A stretch of 52,619 nt of DNA from Alphaproteobacteria bacterium (GTDB lineage Bacteria > Pseudomonadota > Alphaproteobacteria > Micropepsales > Micropepsaceae), in NCBI GenBank assembly GCA_020852655.1, contig JADZAI010000043.1, forward strand, positions 1 to 52,619, in the 5' to 3' direction. Position 1 is the first letter of the stretch. Each line of letters opens with the position of its first letter. Below are positions 16,544 to 26,442 of this stretch, piece by piece. The position numbers and the translations under genes were made by a program. Below the pieces are notes generated by a model. The model saw only the letters and a program-made list of their open reading frames with translations, made no database searches and had not been told where the DNA came from.

Positions 16544-17443
16544 TCACGCAGGCGGCCAGAGCCAGGCGGCGCCGCGGACGCCGCTGGAGTCGCCGTGCAG
16601 GGCCCGGCGCACCGGTGTCGTGATGGCGTCGCTGAAGGCATGGCGCGACAGCATCGGCGGCACGAGTTCATACAGCGCGGCGACATTGCTGAGGCCGCCG
16701 CCGAGGACGATGACGTCGGGGTCCAGCACATTGGCGACCGTCGCCAGCGACTTCCCGATCCGCGTCGCGAGGGCTTCAAGCGCGGCCTGCGCGCATTCCT
16801 CGCCGGTGCGGGCGGCCGTGACGATCTCCGCCGTCGTCGCCTTCATGCCGGTCGAGCGCGCATAGGCCGCCGCGAAGCCCGGCCCGGAAATCCATGTCTC
16901 GATGCAGCCTGCCTTGCCGCAGTAACAGGCGGGGCCGTCCTTTTCGCTGGGGTCGGGCCAGGGCAGGGGATTGTGGCCCCACTCGCCGGCGATGCTGTTG
17001 GGGCCGGTCAGGATGCGGCCGTCGACGACCACGCCGCCGCCGACCCCGGTGCCCAGGATGACGCCGAAGACGACACTGTGGCCCCTGCCGGCGCCGTCGA
17101 TCGCCTCCGACAGCGCGAAACAATTGGCGTCGTTGGCGAGGCGGACCTCGCGGCCGAGCGCGACGGCCAGATCGCGGTCGAGCGGCTTGCCGTTGAGGCA
17201 GGTCGAGTTCGCGTTCCGGAGTAGGCCCGTCGTCGGGCTGATTGAGCCCGGGCCTCCGACGCCAACGGGGCAGCGCGCGCCGGCTTCCTGTTCCAGTGCG
17301 GCCACGAGATCGCGCACGGCGCCGACCGTGGCGGCATAGTCGCCGGCCGGCGTCGCGACCCGTTTGCGTGTGACGATGCCGCCGTCGCGGTCGAGCACGA
17401 TGCCCTCGATCTTCGTGCCGCCGAGGTCGATGCCGATCCGCAT
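16544..17443 (-). CDS. ROK-family sugar kinase (fructokinase/N-acetylglucosamine kinase-like)
   Basis: A 299-residue ROK kinase. The ATP phosphate-binding motif is RIGIDLGGTKIEG (Asp6), the catalytic region is LANDANCFALSEA, and the second phosphate loop is GVILGTGVGGGVVV. The ROK zinc-site cluster is recognisable as GEWGHNPL...CYCGKAGCIE. The NDANC and zinc motifs fit fructokinase or NagK-type enzymes that phosphorylate hexoses in the cytoplasm; the exact sugar is not determined. It ends 6 bp before dinB starts and begins 3 bp after the HAD gene ends, so it is operonic with both. Confidence 0.9.
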   Translation of the reverse strand: MRIGIDLGGTKIEGIVLDRDGGIVTRKRVATPAGDYAATVGAVRDLVAALEQEAGARCPVGVGGPGSISPTTGLLRNANSTCLNGKPLDRDLAVALGREVRLANDANCFALSEAIDGAGRGHSVVFGVILGTGVGGGVVVDGRILTGPNSIAGEWGHNPLPWPDPSEKDGPACYCGKAGCIETWISGPGFAAAYARSTGMKATTAEIVTAARTGEECAQAALEALATRIGKSLATVANVLDPDVIVLGGGLSNVAALYELVPPMLSRHAFSDAITTPVRRALHGDSSGVRGAAWLWPPA

Positions 17444-17446
17444 GGT

Positions 17447-18094
17447 TCAGCCGCCCGTGCCGAGCGTCGAGAGGATATGGTCGCGCGCCTCGGACCAGTC
17501 GCGGGTGAAGAGCTTCGCGTGCGGCGAGCGGGGTGCCATCCGGAACAGCCGTTCGTCGGCGACGAAATGGATCTGGTGCGCCTCCGGCCACGCCGTGGCG
17601 ACGTCCGCATGGTGATGGGCGATGTCGTCCACGAAGAACACCCGGGAGGCGCAGCGTTCGGCCATCCGCCGAACCGCCGCGCCCTTCAGGCCCGCGTTCG
17701 GCAGCACGGGGTAATCCATCCCCAGTCGCGCCAGGTTGGCCCGGCGGGCGTCGCGCTGCTCGGGGATGACGTTGGTCAGGATCACGATCTGCGCATGCGC
17801 CGACAGTGCCCTCAGCGCCGGCGCGGCCCCCTCGACGCCGTCGAGGGCCAGGCCGCCGGCGGCGTGGAACGCCTTGATGACGCTGCCGACCTCGCTCTGG
17901 GTCAGGGGTTCCCGTGTCGCGGCATTCTTGATCGCGCCGGTCAGATTATAGCTCGCGAGGTCCAGATAGAGCCCCTGCGCCGGCAGCGAGGCCTCCAGCC
18001 CCTTGAGGAACTGGAGCAGCACTTCGTCGGCATCGCAGACGATCAGCGGCCGGCCGGCGGCTATGGCTACGTCATCGGCTGCGTCGTCGCTCAC
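17447..18094 (-). CDS. HAD-superfamily hydrolase-like protein
   Basis: A 215-residue protein with the HAD phosphatase layout. Motif I is LIVCDADEVLLQF (Asp21, Asp23), motif II is VILTNV and motif IV is VFFVDDIAHHHADV. A C-terminal stretch mentions HFVADERLFRMAP. The substrate is unknown. The start codon is GTG at 18092-18094, which overlaps the DUF3572 stop (GTGA), so translation is likely coupled. It has no signal peptide and should be cytoplasmic. Confidence 0.85.
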   Translation of the reverse strand: MSDDAADDVAIAAGRPLIVCDADEVLLQFLKGLEASLPAQGLYLDLASYNLTGAIKNAATREPLTQSEVGSVIKAFHAAGGLALDGVEGAAPALRALSAHAQIVILTNVIPEQRDARRANLARLGMDYPVLPNAGLKGAAVRRMAERCASRVFFVDDIAHHHADVATAWPEAHQIHFVADERLFRMAPRSPHAKLFTRDWSEARDHILSTLGTGG

Positions 18095-18369
18095 GCAAGC
18101 GCTCCCAACTGATAGGCCGCCCGCGTCAATTGCTCCGGCCGGTAACCATGCGCCTCGGCGAAACTGCGGGCCGTGGCCTCGTGGCCCAGCACGTATTCCA
18201 GCACGGCGCGCAGGGTGTCGGGACTGCCGGCCTCGGCCCTGAGGCGGTCCGGCGACAGTCCGGAGAAGCGCAGAAAGCGGCCGATTTCCGTTTCGTCGCC
18301 GGCGACAAAGGCCAGCGCTTCCAGGGCAATTGTCTCCGGTGCCTTTGTTTCGATCATTTCAGTCCGCAT
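18091..18369 (-). CDS. DUF3572 family protein
   Basis: A 92-residue protein of DUF3572, a small alphaproteobacterial family of unknown function often found beside divK-pleD. Characteristic segments are PETIALEALAFVAGDETEIGRFL and SGLSPDRLR, followed by LEYVLGHEATARSFAEAHGY. The chosen ATG is 18367-18369 (MRTEM); a second Met four codons later (18355-18357) is equally possible and would leave the putative CtrA box at 18358-18372 outside the coding region. It is the head gene of the minus-strand run and is divergent from divK. Confidence 0.85.
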   Translation of the reverse strand: MRTEMIETKAPETIALEALAFVAGDETEIGRFLRFSGLSPDRLRAEAGSPDTLRAVLEYVLGHEATARSFAEAHGYRPEQLTRAAYQLGALA

Positions 18370-18372
18370 TAA
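18358..18372 (+). promoter_or_regulatory. Candidate CtrA-binding site (TTCA-N7-TTAAC) upstream of divK
   Basis: TTCA (18358-18361), seven bases, then TTAA (18369-18372) followed by C. The CtrA consensus is TTAA-N7-TTAAC, so eight of nine bases match. The site lies 107 bp upstream of the divK start and next to the DUF3572 start. CtrA control of divK is known in Caulobacter; its use here is inferred. Confidence 0.5.
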
Positions 18373-18479
18373 CCCGTTTGGTCTAGCGTACGCCACGATA
18401 AACAAGTCGTCTGCGCCGGACAGCGGGCCAACCCGCGCCATCGCAGAGGTCAATGGTGGTGGGCAGAATGGCGCTTGCG

Positions 18480-18854
18480 ATGGCCGACAGCGAGAAAAAG
18501 GTGCTCATCGTCGAGGACAACGAGTTGAACATGAAGCTGTTCAACGATCTCCTCGACGCCCACGGTTACAAGACGCTCCAGACCCGCGACGGGATGGAGG
18601 CGCTCGACATGGCCCGCGAGCACCGGCCCGACCTGATCCTCATGGACATCCAACTGCCGGAAGTCTCCGGCCTCGAAGTCACCAAGTGGCTGAAGGCCGA
18701 CGACGAACTGCACTCCATTCCCGTTGTAGCGGTGACGGCCTTCGCCATGAAGGGCGATGAGGAGAAGATCCGCGAGGGCGGCTGCGAAGCCTATATCTCC
18801 AAGCCCATCTCGGTTGCGACCTTCCTCGACACCGTTCGGAAGTTCATCGGCTGA
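18480..18854 (+). CDS. divK: Single-domain response regulator DivK
   Basis: A 124-residue stand-alone receiver domain almost identical in pattern to Caulobacter Div[19 protein letters not shown], phospho-acceptor Asp56 in [30 protein letters not shown] and YISKPIS. DivK shuttles phosphate from DivJ and to PleC, and steers CckA and hence CtrA activity during asymmetric division. The start is ATG 18480 (MADSEKK); in-frame ATGs at 18468 and 18453 would add four or nine residues. It is followed 10 bp later by pleD, the usual alphaproteobacterial pair. Confidence 0.96.
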   Translation: MADSEKKVLIVEDNELNMKLFNDLLDAHGYKTLQTRDGMEALDMAREHRPDLILMDIQLPEVSGLEVTKWLKADDELHSIPVVAVTAFAMKGDEEKIREGGCEAYISKPISVATFLDTVRKFIG

Positions 18855-18864
18855 GGATGGCGCT

Positions 18865-20241
<1,377 letters not shown>

Positions 20242-20420
20242 GGCCGGAGCGCAGCAGGCGGCTATTCGTTTTCCACTTTTGCCCTGGCGCTCGTCCCGGC
20301 CACGCCGTTCGAATAGAGCGCCGAAATCTCGGGTTTCGGCGCGTTGCGGCGTTGGCGGCTCATTCGAACCAGGCCCCACACGCAGCGGATGCTGTGGATA
20401 AGTCGGCGCCATCCGCACAA

Positions 20421-20450
20421 AATAGAAAAGGGCCGGGATCACCCGGCCCT
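20421..20450 (-). terminator. Rho-independent terminator downstream of rpmG
   Basis: Perfect 9-bp stem AGGGCCGGG (20429-20437) with CCCGGCCCT (20442-20450) and loop ATCA. On the minus strand it is followed by TTTTCTATTTT, a U-rich tail. It lies 22 bp beyond the rpmG stop codon. Confidence 0.85.
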
Positions 20451-20472
20451 CAGGCAAACCTAAGCGGCGATC

Positions 20473-20640
20473 CTACTTGATCTTGCCTTCGGTAAATTCG
20501 ACATGCTTGCGCAGCACGGGATCGTACTTCTTGACCTTGAACTTCTCGGTCATGGTCCGGCTGTTCTTCTTGGTGACGTAGAAGTGCCCGGTACCGCCGC
20601 TGGAGTTCAGGCGAATCTTGATGGTGGTCGGCTTGGCCAT
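20473..20640 (-). CDS. rpmG: 50S ribosomal protein L33
   Basis: A 55-residue ribosomal protein encoded on the minus strand. The reading is [19 protein letters not shown], then [10 protein letters not shown], then [19 protein letters not shown] and EGKIK, matching alphaproteobacterial L33 over its whole length. This is the Cys-free type (no CxxC zinc pairs), so it is zinc-independent. Start ATG is 20638-20640. A clear intrinsic terminator follows. A location close behind divK-pleD, in opposite orientation, is common in this class. Confidence 0.96.
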   Translation of the reverse strand: MAKPTTIKIRLNSSGGTGHFYVTKKNSRTMTEKFKVKKYDPVLRKHVEFTEGKIK

Positions 20641-20694
20641 GTCTCTTCGGGCCGCGCGTCGCGACCGCTCCTTAAAACGAGCCGCGGAAACTAC

Positions 20695-21864
20695 TCATCG
20701 CGCCTTTGAAGTCAAGCGTTTGGCGGCGATTGCGCCCGCAATAGCGTAGAGTCCGCAGACAACCGCCACGAACCAGCCGAGCCCGCCGCCGCCCACGATA
20801 TCCATGGCGAGGCCGGCGGTGCCCGGACCGAGAATCGAGCCCGCCGCATAGGCGAAGGCGAAGGCCGCACTGGCGGCCGCGAGGCGGGGACCGGCGAAGA
20901 TCTGGCCGACGAGGGTGAGGCCTACCGTGTAGATTCCGATCAGGAACCCGCCCCAGAGGAAGGCCAGCGCGGTCAGCAGGACCGGATCGCCGGAAGCCAG
21001 GGGAATCAGCAGGCCTACAACCGCCGAGAGCGCCGCGCATCCGGTCAGCACGGCGCGGCGGCTCCAGACGTCCGACAGCCAGCCGATCGGGACCTGGAGC
21101 ACGACATTGCCGACGCCGAAGGCGGTGATCAGCAGCAGCGCGTCGCTCGCCAGCCAGCCTTCCCTAACGGCAAACACCGGCAGGAAACTCGTCGCCGCCG
21201 TCTCGCCCAGCGCATGGACCGCGGCACCCATGATCGGGATGAGGGCGATCCCGGCGACCGCCAGCAGGCCCGAGGCGGAGATTTGCTCCATCGGCGGCGC
21301 CACCTGCCGCGCCGCCAGCACCGGCGCCAGGCCTGCCAGGATCGCGCCGGCGCCCGCCAGGAAGGGCACTGGCGAGCCCAGCGGAAACTGGGCCGCAACA
21401 ACCGGCCCAAGGGCGAATCCAGCGGTCGCCACGATCCCGTAAATGCCCACCAGACGACCGCGTGCCTTCTCGGGCGCTAGCGTGTTGATCCAGATTTCGC
21501 TAATGACGAAAAGGCCTTGGAGCGCAGCGTTCAGGCTAAATCTCAGCGGGAACCATGCCCAGATGGGCGTGTAGGGCAGGGCTACCAGGCTGACCGAGGC
21601 CAGCAGGAAGCACACGACCAGCAGCCGGATCGTCCCCATCCGCGCCGACACCCACGGCACCAGCGGCGACGTCACCAGCAGCGCGACCGCACCCGTCGCC
21701 GCATTCAGTCCGTTGAAGAAGCGCGAGTGACCCGCCGCCTCGATGGCCAGCGGCAACAGCGGCAGGCTCAGCCCCAGCGCGACGGTGGTGCCGCCGACGC
21801 AGGTATAGGCGGCCAGCAGACCGAGGACGCGTTCGCGGGTCGTATAGTCCCGCGCTTCGCTCAC
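20695..21864 (-). CDS. Major facilitator superfamily (MFS) transporter
   Basis: A 389-residue, 12-helix MFS protein of the YcaD/sugar-phosphate-like class. Segments include LLAAYTCVGGTTVALGLSLP in helix 1, the helix 2-3 loop VPWVSARMGTIRLLV, and a second-half equivalent IGWLSDVWSRRAVL. There is no substrate-specific motif, so the cargo is unknown. The start codon is GTG at 21862-21864, overlapping the upstream Nudix stop (GTGA). The three-gene run Nudix, Nudix, MFS is therefore translationally linked. Confidence 0.88.
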   Translation of the reverse strand: MSEARDYTTRERVLGLLAAYTCVGGTTVALGLSLPLLPLAIEAAGHSRFFNGLNAATGAVALLVTSPLVPWVSARMGTIRLLVVCFLLASVSLVALPYTPIWAWFPLRFSLNAALQGLFVISEIWINTLAPEKARGRLVGIYGIVATAGFALGPVVAAQFPLGSPVPFLAGAGAILAGLAPVLAARQVAPPMEQISASGLLAVAGIALIPIMGAAVHALGETAATSFLPVFAVREGWLASDALLLITAFGVGNVVLQVPIGWLSDVWSRRAVLTGCAALSAVVGLLIPLASGDPVLLTALAFLWGGFLIGIYTVGLTLVGQIFAGPRLAAASAAFAFAYAAGSILGPGTAGLAMDIVGGGGLGWFVAVVCGLYAIAGAIAAKRLTSKAR

Positions 21865-22487
21865 GTGACGCCGAACCAGCGAATCGCCGGCCGGCCGTTG
21901 CGATACGCGAAGAGCGGGACACGCGAATTGTCGGCGTGCAGCGTCGCCAACTGCACGAGCATGAATTCCGTAACGTCAATGACCGGCAGCTTCTGCGCTT
22001 CCGCCAGCGGGAACCAGGCGAGGTCCGAGAGTTCCCCCGAGCCGGCCGGCGCGTCCGTCAGCGCGGACCCGTCGGCAAGGAAGAAGCGCGCGTGGAAGCG
22101 GATCGGGCTGTCGGTGGGCGTGATGGCCCGGGCTGCGAAGCGGAGCGCGGTGTGGTCGGGCCGGATGGCGTCGTTCTCGACGGCGCTGCCGCCGATGACG
22201 TAGCCGGTCTCTTCCCAGGTCTCCCGGATCGCCGCCGAGGAAAGCCGCCGCGCCATGCGGGCGCCGGCGGCGCCGCTCGCGGCCATGCGGGCGGCTTCGG
22301 CTTCCGGCATCGGGGCGACGGCGGCGAGCAGGTCGTCACCGGCTTCGGCCCGGCCACCCGGGAAGACGAACATGTCGGGAATGAAGGCTGCCTTGCGCGA
22401 CCGGCGGCCCATGAGGACGGAGAGGCCGTCGCCTTCGGGGCGCACGAGAATGACGCTGGCGGCATCGCGGGGACGTACAGGAGGCAT
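21861..22487 (-). CDS. Nudix hydrolase
   Basis: A 208-residue Nudix-fold protein. The N-terminal part has ASVILVRPEGDGLSVLMGRR and FIPDMFVFPGGRAEAGDD; the catalytic helix AAIRETWEETGYVIGG carries the metal-binding REXXEE. About 45 residues separate the GG and REXXEE parts, an insertion typical of one Nudix subgroup (NUDT7/8/19-like and bacterial relatives) and unlike the compact 23-residue Nudix box. Substrate (CoA derivative, nucleotide sugar or other) is not determined. It is followed with overlap by the MFS gene and preceded by a paralogue. Confidence 0.88.
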   Translation of the reverse strand: MPPVRPRDAASVILVRPEGDGLSVLMGRRSRKAAFIPDMFVFPGGRAEAGDDLLAAVAPMPEAEAARMAASGAAGARMARRLSSAAIRETWEETGYVIGGSAVENDAIRPDHTALRFAARAITPTDSPIRFHARFFLADGSALTDAPAGSGELSDLAWFPLAEAQKLPVIDVTEFMLVQLATLHADNSRVPLFAYRNGRPAIRWFGVT

Positions 22488-23188
22488 CAGATATGCACCA
22501 TCACGCCCTTGCCGCGGGCAAAGCTGTAGAACGGAACCGGTCCATCGGTGTGCAGCGAGTCGCCGCGCTCCTGGAGGTGCTGGAGGAAGACGCGCGTCAT
22601 GCTCGGCAAGTCGAGCTGCATCGCGTCGGGAATGGCGAACCAGGAGAGTTCGGTCAGCTCGTCCTTCTCGCTGCGCGGCGCGGTGATCTGGTCGCCATAG
22701 GGCGTGCCGTCGGCGATGAAGAAGCGCGTGTCGAAGCGGCGGTCGCGATAGGGCGGCGTGATGGCCCGCATGACATAGGTGAGCGCCTGGAGGTCCGGCT
22801 CCACGCCGCGCCCGAAGAACTCGGTCCAGCCGGCGGAGCGCGACCGGGGCGGCGCCGTCGCCGGCCGGCCGATCACCAGGCCGGCCTCCTCGAACATCTC
22901 GCGGACCGCGGCGCGGGCGAGGGCGCGCGCCCGGCCTTCGCCGCCGTGGATCGCGAGGCGCGCCAGCACTTCCGGCCGCAGGTCCGTGGCGTGGGTCAGC
23001 CGGACGTCCGAGACGTCGACCCGGCCGCCCGGGAAGACGTATTTGCCGGGCATGAATTTCAGCGCGGCGTTGCGCTTGCCCATCAGCACTTCGGGTCCGC
23101 TGCCGGCCTTGCGCACGAGGACCAGCGTCGCGGCATCGCGGGGCCGGGCCGCCCTGGCCCGCTGTGTATCGTCGGGTTTGTCGAACAT
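22487..23188 (-). CDS. Nudix hydrolase (paralogue of the downstream gene)
   Basis: A 233-residue Nudix protein of the same subgroup as its downstream neighbour: PRDAATLVLVRKAGSGPEVLMGK, then KFMPGKYVFPGGRVDVSD and ARAAVREMFEEAGLVIG. It keeps REXXEE and also has a long insert between GG and REXXEE. The start is ATG 23186-23188 (MFDKPDD); the frame continues upstream without another convincing start. Its TGA overlaps the next gene's ATG by one base. The two paralogues presumably arose by tandem duplication, given the shared motif layout. Confidence 0.88.
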   Translation of the reverse strand: MFDKPDDTQRARAARPRDAATLVLVRKAGSGPEVLMGKRNAALKFMPGKYVFPGGRVDVSDVRLTHATDLRPEVLARLAIHGGEGRARALARAAVREMFEEAGLVIGRPATAPPRSRSAGWTEFFGRGVEPDLQALTYVMRAITPPYRDRRFDTRFFIADGTPYGDQITAPRSEKDELTELSWFAIPDAMQLDLPSMTRVFLQHLQERGDSLHTDGPVPFYSFARGKGVMVHI

Positions 23189-23283
23189 GTTCCAGGCTCT
23201 AGCCTGCCGGCGCTGCCGCGTCACCTGCTTGACGCGCCGCCCCGGCGCCGCCACATCACCGGCAGCAAGGATCGGAGAGCCGC

Positions 23284-23493
23284 ATGGCCGAAGTCGTAAT
23301 TCCCGTCGCCGGCATGGACTGCGGCGGCTGCGTGAAGGCGGTCGAGAAGGCCGTCGGGCACATGCCGGGCGTGGAGTCGGTGAAGGCCGACCTCGCCGCC
23401 AACAACGCCACCGTCGTCTACGATGCCAGCATCGTCACCCCGACGGCGATCGCCGAGACGATCACCCGCGCCGGGTTCAAGGCTGCGGCCTGA
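23284..23493 (+). CDS. Heavy-metal-associated (HMA) domain protein, CopZ-like copper chaperone
   Basis: A 69-residue single HMA domain. The metal-binding motif is GMDCGGC (Cys13, Cys16) in the usual loop after strand 1, and the ferredoxin-like fold is recognisable in VEKAVGHMPGVESVKADLAANNATVVYD. Such proteins deliver Cu(I) to P-type ATPases or sense it. No copper ATPase is adjacent here. The gene precedes the extradiol dioxygenase gene by only 4 bp and probably shares its transcript. Confidence 0.92.
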   Translation: MAEVVIPVAGMDCGGCVKAVEKAVGHMPGVESVKADLAANNATVVYDASIVTPTAIAETITRAGFKAAA

Positions 23494-23497
23494 CGCC

Positions 23498-24289
23498 ATG
23501 ACGCTGCCGGTGCTCTTTCTCGGGCACGGCTCGCCGATGAACGCGATCGAGGACAATCCGTTCAGCCGCGGCTGGGCGGCGGTCGCGCAGCGCCTGCCGC
23601 GGCCGAGGGCGATCCTCTGCATCTCGGCGCATTGGGAAACGCGCGGCCTCGCCATCGGCGGCGCCGCCGAGCCCGAGACCATCCACGATTTCTTCGGCTT
23701 CCCGCAGGCGCTGTTCGACGTCCGCTACAAAGCGCCGGGGGCGCCGTGGCTGGCGCAGCGGGTGCGCGATCTCGTCACGGCGTCGCCGGCCGCGCCGCAG
23801 GCGATCGCGATCGATGAGGTGCGCGGGCTCGACCACGGCGCCTGGGGCGTGCTGTTGCCGATGTATCCGGAGGCCGACATCCCGGTCGTCCAGCTCAGCC
23901 TCGACCGCACGCTGACGCCGCGCCAGCACCTTGAGCTCGGAAAGGCGCTGGCGCCGCTGCGTGACGAGGGCATGCTGGTGATCGGCAGCGGCGACATCGT
24001 CCACAATCTGCGCGTCGATTTCCGCCGCGCTGTGACGCCGGACTGGGCCGCGCGGTTCAACGAGCAGGCCAAGGCGCTGATCGTCTCGGGCAACGACGCG
24101 ACGCTCGCGGCCTATGAGGGGCTGGGCGAGGACGCCGCGCTCTCGATCAACAGCGCCGAGCATTATCTGCCGCTGCTCTACGTCCTCGCGCTGCGCAAGC
24201 CGGGGGACGCGGTGACGTTCTTCAACGACACCGTCTTCGCCGCGATCTCGATGACCTCGGTCGTCCTCGGAGACCTGAAGGCGGCCTAG
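23498..24289 (+). CDS. DODA/YgiD-type class III extradiol ring-cleavage dioxygenase
   Basis: A 263-residue LigB-superfamily enzyme resembling 4,5-DOPA dioxygenase extradiol (E. coli YgiD). Motifs are LFLGHGSPMNAIEDN (metal-binding His), ILCISAHWETRG, GLDHGAWGVLLPMYPEA and the C-terminal SAEHYLPLLYVLAL. The enzyme opens catechol rings using a non-haem metal; the natural substrate here is unknown. The start is ATG 23498 (MTLPVLFL). Its TAG overlaps the convergent S9 peptidase stop by three bases. Confidence 0.9.
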   Translation: MTLPVLFLGHGSPMNAIEDNPFSRGWAAVAQRLPRPRAILCISAHWETRGLAIGGAAEPETIHDFFGFPQALFDVRYKAPGAPWLAQRVRDLVTASPAAPQAIAIDEVRGLDHGAWGVLLPMYPEADIPVVQLSLDRTLTPRQHLELGKALAPLRDEGMLVIGSGDIVHNLRVDFRRAVTPDWAARFNEQAKALIVSGNDATLAAYEGLGEDAALSINSAEHYLPLLYVLALRKPGDAVTFFNDTVFAAISMTSVVLGDLKAA

Positions 24290-26313
24290 TTGCGCGGCGC
24301 CTCGCCGAGCAGGCGCTCCTTGAAGAACAGCGCGACCGCGGCATTCATGTAGTCGCGGTTGGTCTTCTTGCGGAAGCCGTGGCCTTCGTCCCTGGCGACC
24401 ATCCACCACGGATCCTGGCCGTTCGCCTTCACCGCCTTGAAGAGCTGCTCGGCCTCGCCGACCGGCACGCGCGGATCGTTCGCGCCGTGGATGATGAAGA
24501 TCGGCTTGGTGATCCGGTCGACATGGTTGATCGGCGCGATGTCCTCCATAAATTTGCGCATCGCCCCGTCACGCTCGTCGCCATACTCGACGCGGCGCAG
24601 GTCCTGGCGGTAGCCGGAGGTGTTCTCCAAGAAGGTGATGAAGTTCGAGATCGCGACGATCGAGACGCCGCCAGCGAGGCGGTCGCTGTAGTCGACCATC
24701 GCGGCATTGACCATGTAGCCGCCGTAGGAGCCGCCATAGACCATGACCTTGTCCTTGTTGAGGTCGGGCTGGGCGGCAACCCAGTCGAGCAGCGCGCCGA
24801 TATCCTTCACGCTGTCCTTGCGCTTCATGCCGTTGTCGAGCTCGAGATAGCTCTTGCCGTAGCCGCTGGAGCCGCGGACGTTCGGCACGACGACCGCGAT
24901 GCCGAGTTCGTTCACCCAATATTGCCAGACCGGGGCAAAGCTCGGCCGCTCCTGCGATTCCGGGCCGCCGTGGATGAAGAGCACGACGGGGAAGGGGCCG
25001 GCACCCTTCGGCTTGTAGAGGAAGGCCGGGATCGGCCGGTCGTCGAAGCTCTTGTACGAGAACAGCGTCGGCTCGACGAAGCTGTCGGGGTTGAGCCCGC
25101 CGACTTCGCTCTCCGTCCAGCGCGTCAGCTCGGAGGTGCCGAGGTCGAACGACCATGCGTCGCCCGCGGACTTCGCCCAGGCCAGCCCGAAGCCCAGCTT
25201 CGTCCCGTCCGGCGAGAAGTCGAGGCCGCCGATCTCGCCCGCCGGAAGCTGCGGGGCAGGGGCATCGGTATTGTCGGCGGTGCGGCGGATATAGATGCGC
25301 GACGCGCCGTTGTCGTTCACGGCGAAGGCAACGAGCGCGCCGTCCGGCGAGATGTCGAATGTCTCGACATCCCAGGCGATGTCGCCCGAGATCAGCGTCT
25401 TCGCGCCGCCGGCCAGCGTGTAGCGCGTCAGCGTCTGGAATTCGCGGCCCTCGTCGCTCGTATAGATGAGCGCCTGGCCGTCCGGCGTGAACTTGGCGCC
25501 GTTATAGGCGATCTTCTGGCCATCCTGCTTGTTGACCGGCGTAAGCTGGCCCGACGCGATATCGAGCAGCCACAGATAGCTCTCGGTCGCCGAGATGCCG
25601 TTATAGACCAGCAGCGTCTTGCCGTCCGGCGACCAGTCGATCGGGGTCCACTCGCCGGTGGCCTTCTCCAGGACGGCCTTGCGCGCGCCGGGGTCTTTCA
25701 CGTCGGCGATGAAGATCTGGTACGTCGCGTTCTCCTGGCTCGATACCGTCCAGGCGATCTTCTGCGCGTCCGGCGACCAGATCGGCCCGGTGTTGCGCGT
25801 GCCGGGCGCCGTCAACGGCACGTCTTCGCCCGACGCGTCCCTGTGCAGATAGACCTGATACTGCTCGTCGCCGCCCGTATCCTTGGCGAAGAGGAAGCCT
25901 TCGCTCGTGCCGTGTTCGGGATAGACGGCGCCGGCGATCGGCTCGGCATAGAAGGTGACCTGCCGGCGCATGCCCATCGGCGCGTCGACGCGATGGATCT
26001 GGGCCGTCTCCCCGAAGCGCGTCGCGATCAGCATGCCGCCGTCGGGCGTCCAGCCCGAAAAGCCCGCGGACCGGGCGTTCTGATAGCGAAGCAGCGTGTC
26101 GTTCACCTCGGCCGGAATGTCGGGCACGCCTTCGAGCTCGAGATTGCCGACCGTCCGGCGCCCCGTGGCAGCGGGCGCCGCGGCCGCAGGCTCCGCCGGA
26201 GCCGCGGCCGTTTCCGCGGGAACCGCGCCGGAGGTCGGCGCAAAGGCAAAGGCGAGCCCTGCGGCTGCGAGCACGATCGCCGAAGCGCCCGCGAGGAGCG
26301 TTGCCCTGCTCAT
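24286..26313 (-). CDS. Secreted S9-family prolyl-oligopeptidase-type peptidase
   Basis: A 675-residue serine peptidase with an N-terminal signal or anchor (MSRATLLAGASAIVLAAAGL) followed by an Ala/Pro-rich linker. A seven-bladed beta-propeller-like region shows repeated SPDG motifs (for example IWSPDAQKIAW, DWSPDGKTLLV, DISPDGALVAF). The C-terminal alpha/beta-hydrolase carries the nucleophile in GGSYGGYM (Ser529), the aspartate in HGANDPRVPVGE and the histidine in RDEGHGF. It should cleave peptides in the periplasm. The frame continues far upstream as antisense of the DHA2 gene; ATG 26311-26313 is the real start. Confidence 0.93.
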   Translation of the reverse strand: MSRATLLAGASAIVLAAAGLAFAFAPTSGAVPAETAAAPAEPAAAAPAATGRRTVGNLELEGVPDIPAEVNDTLLRYQNARSAGFSGWTPDGGMLIATRFGETAQIHRVDAPMGMRRQVTFYAEPIAGAVYPEHGTSEGFLFAKDTGGDEQYQVYLHRDASGEDVPLTAPGTRNTGPIWSPDAQKIAWTVSSQENATYQIFIADVKDPGARKAVLEKATGEWTPIDWSPDGKTLLVYNGISATESYLWLLDIASGQLTPVNKQDGQKIAYNGAKFTPDGQALIYTSDEGREFQTLTRYTLAGGAKTLISGDIAWDVETFDISPDGALVAFAVNDNGASRIYIRRTADNTDAPAPQLPAGEIGGLDFSPDGTKLGFGLAWAKSAGDAWSFDLGTSELTRWTESEVGGLNPDSFVEPTLFSYKSFDDRPIPAFLYKPKGAGPFPVVLFIHGGPESQERPSFAPVWQYWVNELGIAVVVPNVRGSSGYGKSYLELDNGMKRKDSVKDIGALLDWVAAQPDLNKDKVMVYGGSYGGYMVNAAMVDYSDRLAGGVSIVAISNFITFLENTSGYRQDLRRVEYGDERDGAMRKFMEDIAPINHVDRITKPIFIIHGANDPRVPVGEAEQLFKAVKANGQDPWWMVARDEGHGFRKKTNRDYMNAAVALFFKERLLGEAPRN

Positions 26314-26442
26314 GTCCGGTGTCCTTGCGCATGTGAGGTGATTGTTCCGGAGTTTCCCGGATTGGCTGTGGCCTGTCCATGTCGATGTGTCACAGCCGCG
26401 TGACGACGCGCCGCCTTGCGAAGCCTCGGCGGAGCGGGAAGC

